Shown: piece after piece, positions 1-5,548 of the stretch
Position numbering within the stretch: the first letter of the stretch is position 1
How the letters are laid out: every line of letters begins with the position of its first letter
DNA from: Caryophanales bacterium UBA4100
GTDB taxonomy: Bacteria; Bacillota; Bacilli; Paenibacillales; UBA4045
DNA length: 6,109 bases
Assembly (NCBI GenBank): GCA_002383285.1
Contig: DFXU01000016.1
Span: 1-6,109, forward strand
Reading direction: 5' to 3'
Made by a program: the position numbers and the translations under genes
Notes under the pieces: generated by a model
Told to the model about the DNA's origin: nothing
The model's input: the letters and a program-made list of their open reading frames with translations, nothing else
Databases searched by the model: none

Positions 1-36
1 TCGAGCGAAAAGCTCCCCGCTTCAGCGCCGTTAGTC

Positions 37-74
37 AAAAGCAGCCTCGTCCTTAATCAGGAGAGGCTGCTTTT
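37..74. terminator. Bidirectional intrinsic terminator downstream of bkdB
   Basis: A perfect 12-bp stem pairs positions 37-48 (AAAAGCAGCCTC) with 63-74 (GAGGCTGCTTTT). Inside it, TCCT (50-53) can pair with AGGA (59-62) around a 5-nt loop, leaving G49 as a bulge. The stem ends in four A/T pairs, so a short U-tract follows the GC-rich part on either strand, and it could end transcription from both sides. It begins 8 nt past the bkdB stop codon and is the natural end of the bkd operon on the minus strand. A plus-strand frame with a stop at 32-34, just before the stem, fits a convergent neighbour using the same terminator, but too little is visible to call that gene. Confidence 0.9.
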
Positions 75-81
75 ATTCTGC

Positions 82-1467
82 TTAATACAAATTAGTCTCT
101 ATAGAAAAGCTTTCAAGGTTCTCCTTCACGCGTTGCAGGAACCTTCCGCAAATAACTCCATCAAGTATACGATGATCAAGTGATAAGCATAGATTAGCCA
201 TCGAACGAACAGCGATCATATCATTAATGACAACGGGCTTCTTCACGATGGATTCAAAGGTAAGGATAGCCGCTTGTGGATAATTAATGATCGGATACGA
301 TAAGATAGACCCGAATGAACCCGTGTTATTAATGGTGAATGTGCCGCCTTGCATATCAGAGGGTGTAAGCTTGCCAGCCCTCGTCTTATTCGCTAATTGT
401 TCAATTTCGCGAGCCAATCCAGGGATGTTCTTCTGATCAGCTTGGCGAATAACCGGTGTCATAACGGAATCCTCGGTGCCTACTGCAAGTGAGATGTTAA
501 TATCTCGCTTGACAATAATATTGTCAACACCCCATACAGAATTCATGATCGGATAATCTTTAATCGCATTAACAACGGACTTCATTAAGAAAGCCAAGTA
601 AGTCAGATTGACGCCTTCCTTACGTTTGAACTCATCCTTCATCTTATTGCGCAGTGTGACAAGATTCGTTACATCCACCTCGATCATCGTCCAGGCGTGT
701 GGAATTTCAGTCACACTCTGCCGCATACGGCTTGCAATTGTATTGCGAATAGGTGTGATGTCAATATAATACTCTCCTCGACTATCAGAGGATTGTCTCT
801 GTTCGACCTCAACACGCGGCCCTACTTTATTATCAGATAAATGTAGTCCCGTAGAACGAACAGGTACATTAGGTGCATTCATAGGAATCTCATCGGTTAA
901 AGCTGGAGCTTGCGGCCGTACTATTGGTGATGGTATTCCTGCTGGTTGACTCTGACCTTGCATGCTTCCACCAGACTCTATATAATCCAACACATCTTTT
1001 CGTGTAATACGACCTCCAAGACCACTTCCAGCTATCCTATTCAGATCAAGATTATGATCCTCGGCTAACGTTCTTACTGCAGGTGAATATCGATTTCGCA
1101 TACTCTGATCACCATTGAGGGGGATTTCGGTATTTGCATTTGCAGCTATGCTGCCATTACCTTTATTCTCGACCTCCGCCTTCGCGATAAGTTGTCCCTC
1201 TCCACCATTCTCTTGAATGAGACAAATCACAGTCCCTACATCAACGGTAGCTCCTTCGGCAGCTAATAGCTCCAATATGATACCTGCTGCACTGGACGGC
1301 AGCTCAGCTGTTACCTTATCGGTGATGACTTCACACAGAGCTTCATACTCCTCCACGTGATCACCAGGTCGCTTCAGCCACTTACCTATCGTTGCGGATA
1401 CCACACTCTCGGCGAATTGTGGCATCGTAATTTCGGTGCTATTTGTTCTTGTTTGTTGCATCCTCAT
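82..1467 (-). CDS. bkdB: Branched-chain 2-oxoacid dehydrogenase complex, lipoyl acyltransferase subunit E2
   Basis: This 461-residue protein is the structural core of the cytoplasmic branched-chain 2-oxoacid dehydrogenase complex; it moves branched acyl groups from E1 to CoA. Residues about 10-86 form a lipoyl domain, with the lipoylated lysine at K51 in VITDKVTAE. Residues about 127-163 (YSPAVRTLAEDH... then GRITRKDVLDYI) are the peripheral E1/E3-binding domain. Residues about 230-458 are the chloramphenicol-acetyltransferase-like catalytic domain, with active-site H432 and D436 in DHRILDG and the core motif NNTGSFGS at 380-387. The domains are joined by linkers of about 40 and 65 residues that are less Ala/Pro-rich than in many E2 proteins. 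The start is ambiguous: GGAGG is only 4 nt from the ATG at 1467 and 10 nt from a second ATG at 1461 (M3). It is the last gene of the operon, 21 nt after bkdAB. The BCKDH assignment, rather than PDH or acetoin dehydrogenase, rests on gene order and on the neighbouring E1 sequences. Confidence 0.95.
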   Translation of the reverse strand: MRMQQTRTNSTEITMPQFAESVVSATIGKWLKRPGDHVEEYEALCEVITDKVTAELPSSAAGIILELLAAEGATVDVGTVICLIQENGGEGQLIAKAEVENKGNGSIAANANTEIPLNGDQSMRNRYSPAVRTLAEDHNLDLNRIAGSGLGGRITRKDVLDYIESGGSMQGQSQPAGIPSPIVRPQAPALTDEIPMNAPNVPVRSTGLHLSDNKVGPRVEVEQRQSSDSRGEYYIDITPIRNTIASRMRQSVTEIPHAWTMIEVDVTNLVTLRNKMKDEFKRKEGVNLTYLAFLMKSVVNAIKDYPIMNSVWGVDNIIVKRDINISLAVGTEDSVMTPVIRQADQKNIPGLAREIEQLANKTRAGKLTPSDMQGGTFTINNTGSFGSILSYPIINYPQAAILTFESIVKKPVVINDMIAVRSMANLCLSLDHRILDGVICGRFLQRVKENLESFSIETNLY

Positions 1468-1471
1468 ATTA

Positions 1472-1478
1472 CCTCCTC
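1472..1478 (-). promoter_or_regulatory. Ribosome binding site of bkdB, two possible starts
   Basis: On the minus strand GAGGAGG precedes two in-frame ATG codons separated by one codon. The spacing from GGAGG is 4 nt to the first (1467) and 10 nt to the second (1461). Neither is the usual 5-9 nt, so translation may begin at either; the difference is two residues ahead of the lipoyl domain. Confidence 0.7.
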
Positions 1479-1488
1479 ACACCCAAGA

Positions 1489-2472
1489 TCAATATCGCGC
1501 TAGCTTCAGCATTGCTTCCTGTACTTTATCTGTATTGAGCATATAGAACTTCTCTAGAGGTGGACTGATCGGCATTGCAGGTACATCATATCCGCATAGA
1601 CGCATAATCGGTGCATCCAGCTCGTACATGAGCTCTTCGGCAATGATCGCAGAAACCTCAGCGCCAACTCCACCTGTCTTGTTATCCTCATGAAGAATGA
1701 GTACTTTGCCCGTCTTCTTGACAGCATCTAGAATGGCTTCGCGATCAAGCGGCTGCAACGTTCTCAAATCCAATATTAATGCGTTAATCCCCGCCTTGGC
1801 TAGCTCCTCGGCTGCCTGCAGGGCGAAGTGAACGGTTAACCCATAAGTAATTACAGTAATATCTGTACCATCCCGCTTCACATCAGCTTTACCAATGGGC
1901 ACTACATAATCATCATCCGGCACTTCACCGGTAATCATGCGATAACACTTTTTATGTTCAAAATATAGCACAGGATCCGGATCGCGAATCGCTGCAATTA
2001 GCAAGCCTTTCGCATCATAGGGTGTGGACGGAACGACAATCTTCAACCCCGGTGTACCAAAGAAGATCGATTCTGGACATTGTGAGTGATATAATCCGCC
2101 GAATATGCCCCCACCTATAGGTGCGCGTACGACTAATGGACACGTCCAGTCATTATTCGAACGATAACGGATTTTGGCTGCCTCGCTGATAATCTGATTC
2201 GTTGCCGGCAGCATGAAATCGGAATATTGCATCTCAGCAATGGGACGCATTCCATACATGGCTGCACCTATCGCAACGCCAGAGATTGCAGATTCCGCAA
2301 GCGGCGTATCCATCACTCGATCATCACCGAATTGAGCATGCAACCCCTTAGTTGTTCCGAATACACCACCCTTGAGGCCAACATCCTCGCCAAGAACGAA
2401 TACATTCTCATCTCGTTCCATCTCATCCTTCATTGCCAACCTGATTGCATCGAGGTAAGTAATCGTTGCCAT
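1489..2472 (-). CDS. bkdAB: Branched-chain 2-oxoacid dehydrogenase E1 component, beta subunit
   Basis: This 327-residue protein is the beta half of the thiamine-diphosphate E1 heterotetramer, which decarboxylates 2-oxoisovalerate, 2-oxoisocaproate and 2-oxo-3-methylvalerate and acylates the lipoyl group of E2. The N-terminal transketolase-like pyrimidine-binding domain (about 4-180) contains GEDVG at 28-32 and DTPLAESAISG at 55-65, where E60 is the expected glutamate contacting the cofactor aminopyrimidine. It also holds the conserved YHSQ (128-131, H129) and FEHKKCYR (171-178). The C-terminal transketolase domain (about 200-325) carries DLRTLQPLD at 235-243. The stretch GEVPDDDYVVPIGKADVKR resembles what I recall of Bacillus BkdAB, and the length suits the family. 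The ATG lies 3 nt after the bkdAA stop codon, with GAGGGGG 11 nt upstream inside the end of bkdAA, which suggests translational coupling that keeps alpha and beta equimolar. Confidence 0.95.
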   Translation of the reverse strand: MATITYLDAIRLAMKDEMERDENVFVLGEDVGLKGGVFGTTKGLHAQFGDDRVMDTPLAESAISGVAIGAAMYGMRPIAEMQYSDFMLPATNQIISEAAKIRYRSNNDWTCPLVVRAPIGGGIFGGLYHSQCPESIFFGTPGLKIVVPSTPYDAKGLLIAAIRDPDPVLYFEHKKCYRMITGEVPDDDYVVPIGKADVKRDGTDITVITYGLTVHFALQAAEELAKAGINALILDLRTLQPLDREAILDAVKKTGKVLILHEDNKTGGVGAEVSAIIAEELMYELDAPIMRLCGYDVPAMPISPPLEKFYMLNTDKVQEAMLKLARY

Positions 2473-2475
2473 GAA

Positions 2476-3489
2476 TTATAGATCCCCCTCTTCAGCGTAT
2501 ACGTATCGCAGTGTTGATTCAGGTGTAGGAAACGGAGCCTTGTCACCGTACTCCGTCGCTTCCTTAATCTCTAAGGCAATCTCTTGCTGCATAGCTGCTT
2601 CCTTGTCCTCATTCCAAATCCCAATTCCCTCTAGGTAAGCGCGGAATTTCGGAATACCATCATTCAGTATGTGCTTATCTACCTCTTCCTTCGTTCGATA
2701 GGCCATATCATCGTCAGAGGTAGAATGAGGCGACACGCGATATACAATCGCTTCAATCAAGGTTGGACCTTCACCACGAATAGCACGTTCTCTCGCTTCC
2801 TTAACCACCCTATACATCTCCAGCACGTCATTACCATCCACGGCAATGCCCGGAAAGCCATAGCCAATAGCTCGATCAGCAATCCGTGCACAGCCGACCT
2901 GCTTATGATAAGGCACCGATATGGCATATTGATTATTCTCACACATGAAGATAACGGGCAGCTTATGAACACCAGCGAAATTCAAGCCTTCATGGAAATC
3001 ACCCTGATTACTCGAACCGTCGCCGAATGTTACAAAGGAAACGAAATCCTGTTTCTTCAGCTTAGCAGCGAGCGCGAAGCCCACAGCATGTGGAACCTGA
3101 GTCGTAACTGGGCTTGAGCCAGTAACGATATTATGTTTCTTGTATCCGAAGTGACCCGGCATCTGCCGACCACCGCTATTCGGATCCTCAGCCTTCGCGA
3201 AGATCGCTAGCATTAGATCCTTGACGGTCATGCCTATAGAGAGCACTAGCGCATAATCTCGATAATAGGGTAAGAAATAATCCTTCTGATTCTCTAATGC
3301 GAAAGCGGCACCAACTTGCGCTGCTTCCTGACCAATACCGGATACATGGAAATTGATCTTGCCAGCTCGTTGTAGAATGAGTCCCCGCTCATCAAACTTT
3401 CGTGCTAGCATCATTATGCGGTACATCTCGATAACCTGCTCATCCGACAAGCCTAGCTGCCGGTGCTTCGTTAATTGTGCGATGGCCAT
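2476..3489 (-). CDS. bkdAA: Branched-chain 2-oxoacid dehydrogenase E1 component, alpha subunit
   Basis: This 337-residue protein is the alpha half of E1, which binds thiamine diphosphate and carries out the decarboxylation step with the beta subunit encoded just downstream. The thiamine diphosphate/Mg motif is complete: it begins at G156-D157-G158 (FGDGSSNQGDFHEG) and ends at N185-N186 (CENNQYAIS). The active-site loop RVSPHSTSDD (251-260) has the conserved histidine (H255) and adjoining serine/threonine residues found in BCKDH alpha subunits. SGGRQMPGHFG (105-115) and TGSSPVTTQVPHAVG (123-137) are further family hallmarks. The ATG at 3489 has an excellent GGAGG 7 nt upstream. A 140-nt AT-rich gap separates it from lpdV, the only sizeable gap in the operon, so an extra promoter may serve bkdAA-bkdAB-bkdB. 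No disruption or missing catalytic residue is seen. Confidence 0.95.
   Translation of the reverse strand: MAIAQLTKHRQLGLSDEQVIEMYRIMMLARKFDERGLILQRAGKINFHVSGIGQEAAQVGAAFALENQKDYFLPYYRDYALVLSIGMTVKDLMLAIFAKAEDPNSGGRQMPGHFGYKKHNIVTGSSPVTTQVPHAVGFALAAKLKKQDFVSFVTFGDGSSNQGDFHEGLNFAGVHKLPVIFMCENNQYAISVPYHKQVGCARIADRAIGYGFPGIAVDGNDVLEMYRVVKEARERAIRGEGPTLIEAIVYRVSPHSTSDDDMAYRTKEEVDKHILNDGIPKFRAYLEGIGIWNEDKEAAMQQEIALEIKEATEYGDKAPFPTPESTLRYVYAEEGDL
2484..2490 (-). promoter_or_regulatory. Weakly spaced ribosome binding site of bkdAB inside bkdAA
   Basis: GAGGGGG on the minus strand lies within the last codons of bkdAA, 11 nt before the bkdAB ATG. The long spacing and the 3-nt gap between stop and start codons suggest that ribosomes finishing bkdAA reinitiate at bkdAB. 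Confidence 0.55.
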
Positions 3490-3496
3490 GATGAAG

Positions 3497-3504
3497 CCTC
3501 CTTA
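3497..3504 (-). promoter_or_regulatory. Ribosome binding site of bkdAA
   Basis: TAAGGAGG on the minus strand sits 7 nt before the ATG at 3489, a near-perfect Shine-Dalgarno match that fixes the bkdAA start. Confidence 0.85.
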
Positions 3505-3543
3505 TATTAACTAATTTATCATTATTATTACCTGGTCCTAAGA

Positions 3544-3573
3544 CTTGATAATGTAAGTATATAATAAATCAAG
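3544..3573. repeat. Inverted repeat CTTGAT-N18-ATCAAG in the lpdV-bkdAA gap
   Basis: Six-base arms CTTGAT (3544-3549) and ATCAAG (3568-3573) are exact reverse complements separated by 18 nt. The arms bracket the proposed -10 element at 3556-3561 and reach the expected transcription start, a geometry that fits a dimeric repressor operator. Six-base arms in AT-rich DNA can arise by chance, and no known regulator is recognised. Confidence 0.3.
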
Positions 3574-3584
3574 ATAAATATGAA
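3556..3584 (-). promoter_or_regulatory. Candidate internal sigma-A promoter ahead of bkdAA
   Basis: On the minus strand TTCATA (3579-3584, 4/6 match to TTGACA) is followed after exactly 17 nt by TATACT (3556-3561, 5/6 match to TATAAT). Transcription would begin near 3549, giving a leader of about 60 nt before the bkdAA ATG. The surrounding 140 nt are very AT-rich, which raises the rate of chance matches. The candidate would let E1 and E2 be expressed apart from the E3 gene. Confidence 0.35.
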
Positions 3585-3629
3585 TAGCCTTTTATCATTT
3601 TTAATAATTAATTATCTACTTAGGCTTAG

Positions 3630-5051
3630 CTACATCCCAATTGCACGATCATCGACCGCAAGCATTGCTTCACCAAGGGCCTCTGACAATGTTGGATGAG
3701 GATGAATCGTCTGACCAACCTCCCATGGTGTAGCGTTCAATACTTGAGCTAAACCAGCTTCGGAGATAAGATCAGTAACATGTGGACCAATCATATGTAC
3801 GCCGAGAATATCGTCGGTAGCCTTGTCTGCAATAACCTTGACGAACCCGTCCGTATCCCCATATACAAGTGCTTTGCCAATCGCTTTAAAGGTAAATTTG
3901 CCGATCTTGATATCAAAGCCCTTCTCCCGTGCTTGTTGCTCCGTTAGACCGACACTCGCAATCTCTGGTCTAGCGTATATACAGCGAGATATCAAGTGCG
4001 CTTCAATCGGATGCACCTTATGACCACATGCATGCTCAACGGCTAGAATACCTTCATGCCCCGCTACATGTGCAAGCTGCAGACCGCCGCTTACATCGCC
4101 AATTGCGTAGATATGAGGCTCCTTTGTTTGCATAAATCCATTCACTTTAATTACACCGCGATCAACTGCAACATCCGTATTCTCTAAGCCAAGATTATCT
4201 GCATTAGCTTGTCTGCCTACAGAAACGAGAACAACCTCTGCCTTAAGCGTAATCGTCGAGCCTTTGTGCTCTGCATGAAGTGTAACGCCTTCACCTTCTG
4301 TATGAACAGATTCAGCAATAACCTTTGCACCTGTCATCACTTTTACCTTTCGTTTCTTAAACAAGCGCTCTAGCTCTTTAGATACATCTGCATCCTCTAA
4401 GGGTACGATGCGATCCTCGTACTCTACGATTGTAACTTCTACGCCAAAGTCGCTGAGCATCGATGCCCACTCTACCCCTATTACCCCACCACCGATAATA
4501 ATAATCGACTGCGGTAGCTTTTCCATCAGCAATGCTTCATCGCTAGTAATAATCTTAGTGCCATCTACCGCTAACCCAGGCAAAGAACGAGGTCTAGACC
4601 CCGTCGCTATTATCAAATGATCACTTACCAATGTCTCAGACTCACCATTATTCAATTCAACTGCAACAGCACCACTACGCGGGGAGAAGATCGATGGTCC
4701 GATGACCCTTCCATTGCCATTATAGATGTCTATCTTATTCTTCTTCATTAAGTATTCAAGACCTTTATGCAGTTGATCTACAATCTTGCGTTTCCGTTCC
4801 TGTACTCTATCAAATTGCAGTGTGACTCCTGTCGTCTCAATACCGTATGACTCACTATCTTTCATGGTTGTGAATACCTCTGCACTGCGTAATAAGGATT
4901 TACTAGGAATACAGCCACTATGTAAACAGGTTCCACCGAGCTTATCTCTCTCGACCAACGCTACAGTCTTCCCGAGCTGTGCCGCACGTATGGCAGCCGT
5001 GTATCCACCAACGCCCCCACCAAGAATAACAATCTGATATTGCTTAGACAT
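3630..5051 (-). CDS. lpdV: Dihydrolipoamide dehydrogenase (E3) of the branched-chain 2-oxoacid dehydrogenase complex
   Basis: This 473-residue FAD flavoprotein reoxidises the dihydrolipoyl arm of E2 with NAD+ in the cytoplasm. An N-terminal FAD Rossmann motif GGGVGG lies at 11-16. The redox-active disulfide is C42/C47 in GGTCLHSGCIPSK. A second Rossmann fold with GGGVIGVEWAS (187-197) binds NAD. The second FAD contact is YAIGDV (315-320, D319). The C-terminal dimerisation domain (about 352-470) ends with HPHPTLSE (450-457), where H452 and E457 form the expected catalytic dyad. Length matches the family at about 470. The start at 5051 has AGAGGAGG 7 nt upstream. Its position at the head of E1 alpha, E1 beta and E2 genes is the arrangement I know from the Bacillus bkd operon and supports lpdV rather than the E3 of pyruvate dehydrogenase. 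One E3 can serve several complexes, so exclusive use here is not proven. Confidence 0.95.
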   Translation of the reverse strand: MSKQYQIVILGGGVGGYTAAIRAAQLGKTVALVERDKLGGTCLHSGCIPSKSLLRSAEVFTTMKDSESYGIETTGVTLQFDRVQERKRKIVDQLHKGLEYLMKKNKIDIYNGNGRVIGPSIFSPRSGAVAVELNNGESETLVSDHLIIATGSRPRSLPGLAVDGTKIITSDEALLMEKLPQSIIIIGGGVIGVEWASMLSDFGVEVTIVEYEDRIVPLEDADVSKELERLFKKRKVKVMTGAKVIAESVHTEGEGVTLHAEHKGSTITLKAEVVLVSVGRQANADNLGLENTDVAVDRGVIKVNGFMQTKEPHIYAIGDVSGGLQLAHVAGHEGILAVEHACGHKVHPIEAHLISRCIYARPEIASVGLTEQQAREKGFDIKIGKFTFKAIGKALVYGDTDGFVKVIADKATDDILGVHMIGPHVTDLISEAGLAQVLNATPWEVGQTIHPHPTLSEALGEAMLAVDDRAIGM

Positions 5052-5058
5052 GCAATTG

Positions 5059-5066
5059 CCTCCTCT
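5059..5066 (-). promoter_or_regulatory. Ribosome binding site of lpdV
   Basis: AGAGGAGG on the minus strand lies 7 nt before the ATG at 5051. It is a strong Shine-Dalgarno sequence that fixes the start of lpdV. Confidence 0.85.
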
Positions 5067-5071
5067 AGAAC

Positions 5072-5100
5072 TTCATTTCCATCAATAAACAAAGTATAAT
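5072..5100 (+). promoter_or_regulatory. Candidate plus-strand promoter toward the DUF2627 gene
   Basis: A perfect TATAAT (5095-5100) follows a poor -35 (TTCATT, 5072-5077, 3/6 match) after 17 nt. Use of this site would give a leader of roughly 145 nt before the DUF2627 start. It overlaps the proposed minus-strand -10 of lpdV (5093-5098), so the two would compete. No better plus-strand promoter was found closer to 5251. Low confidence. Confidence 0.2.
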
Positions 5101-5121
5101 AGTGATATCATCAAAAATAAA
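5093..5121 (-). promoter_or_regulatory. Candidate sigma-A promoter of the bkd operon
   Basis: On the minus strand TATACT (5093-5098, 5/6 match to TATAAT) lies 17 nt from TTTATT (5116-5121, 3/6 match to TTGACA). Transcription would start near 5087, about 35 nt before the lpdV ATG. An alternative is TTGTCA (5160-5165, 5/6) with TAAATT (5138-5143, 4/6), separated by 16 nt. I saw no sigma-54 (-24/-12) element here, unlike the BkdR-activated operon of B. subtilis. Confidence 0.3.
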
Positions 5122-5126
5122 GCTTA

Positions 5127-5149
5127 GGGATCGTTTAAATTTAACTCCC
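5127..5149. repeat. Imperfect inverted repeat in the lpdV/DUF2627 intergenic region
   Basis: GGGA (5127-5130) and GTT (5133-5135) pair with AAC (5143-5145) and TCCC (5146-5149), with a 2-nt bulge and a 7-nt loop TAAATTT. Its centre contains the 10-bp palindrome TTAAATTTAA (5135-5144). It may be an operator or an RNA hairpin in the plus-strand leader. Chance occurrence is not excluded. Confidence 0.3.
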
Positions 5150-5187
5150 AGGAATTCCGTGACAAAAACCCCTTAAAAAATCGGGTG

Positions 5188-5200
5188 TTCTGCCGCAGAA
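5188..5200. repeat. Perfect hyphenated palindrome TTCTGC-C-GCAGAA
   Basis: Six-base arms TTCTGC (5188-5193) and GCAGAA (5195-5200) flank a single C, a compact shape more typical of a protein-binding site than of an RNA hairpin. The overlapping segment can instead fold as CCGC (5193-5196), loop AGAAA, GCGG (5202-5205). A further pair, ATAGG (5212-5216) with CCTAT (5226-5230), follows just before the DUF2627 ribosome binding site. No named operator or riboswitch consensus was recognised. Confidence 0.35.
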
Positions 5201-5250
5201 AGCGGGAAGTAATAGGCAAGCCGACCCTATAGACAAGGAAACGAAATACT

Positions 5251-5517
5251 ATGAAAATGATCATTGTACGACTGATTGCAGTAATGCTGCTTGTTATACC
5301 TGGTTTTATCTCAACATATGGTTTTCTGATTATGAAGGAGGCCGTCTTCGCATCCCTCGGTCCTGCACATATGCCATGGGGAAGTCTCATTCTCGGTTTT
5401 ATCTTATTTGGTATAGGTATTGCATTCATCGGTGGCTGGATCTTCTTCCGTGATCGTAAGCGTAATTATGTCGCCCCACGATTCAAACCCAAGAAGGTAC
5501 GCAAGCCTAGAGCATAA
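5251..5517 (+). CDS. DUF2627 family small membrane protein
   Basis: This 88-residue protein appears to be an integral membrane protein of unknown function in the DUF2627 family, which to my recollection includes B. subtilis YqzF. Two hydrophobic segments are visible, at about residues 4-27 and 43-66. They are joined by a short loop with MKEAVFASLGPAHMPW and followed by a strongly basic tail beginning RDRKRN (67-72), which predicts a cytoplasmic C terminus by the positive-inside rule. The ATG at 5251 has AAGGAA 10 nt upstream, a modest ribosome binding site. The gene is divergent from lpdV, with 199 nt between them, and convergent with the glycosyltransferase-like gene 31 nt downstream. Family members lie next to bkd genes in Bacillus, so a link to branched-chain lipid precursors or to the membrane is conceivable, but nothing in the sequence shows an activity. 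Confidence 0.85.
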   Translation: MKMIIVRLIAVMLLVIPGFISTYGFLIMKEAVFASLGPAHMPWGSLILGFILFGIGIAFIGGWIFFRDRKRNYVAPRFKPKKVRKPRA

Positions 5518-5548
5518 ATCTAATCAATCTTATAGCTGAACATTGGCT

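Noticed and set aside
1..34. Plus-strand frame ending at a TAG (32-34), possibly the tail of a convergent gene
   Set aside because: Only about ten codons are visible, with no recognisable motif. The position just before the terminator is suggestive but not enough for a gene call.
2227..2481. 84-codon plus-strand frame antisense to bkdAB
   Set aside because: Shadow of a real gene; no family features.
2671..3117. 148-codon open frame on the plus strand inside bkdAA
   Set aside because: It lies wholly antisense to a strongly conserved gene, shows no recognisable domain and has no convincing ribosome binding site.
3587..3625. Possible terminator after lpdV formed by AGCCT and AGGCT on the minus strand
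   Set aside because: Five base pairs closing a loop of more than 30 nt without a U-tract is too weak. The inner 12-bp AT palindrome (3604-3615) would not terminate transcription.
5188..5245. Resemblance of GCGGGAAGTAATAGG and the later AAGGAAACG to the glutamine (glnA) riboswitch core
   Set aside because: The outer stem does not pair properly, and that class is known from cyanobacteria and marine phage. The likeness is probably chance.
5252..5266. Possible CcpA (cre) site over the DUF2627 start, including the palindrome AATGATCATT
   Set aside because: At least two key positions, including the central CG, do not fit the consensus.
5124..5429. 101-codon open frame on the minus strand across DUF2627
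   Set aside because: It is antisense to the DUF2627 gene, has low-complexity basic content and resembles no family.
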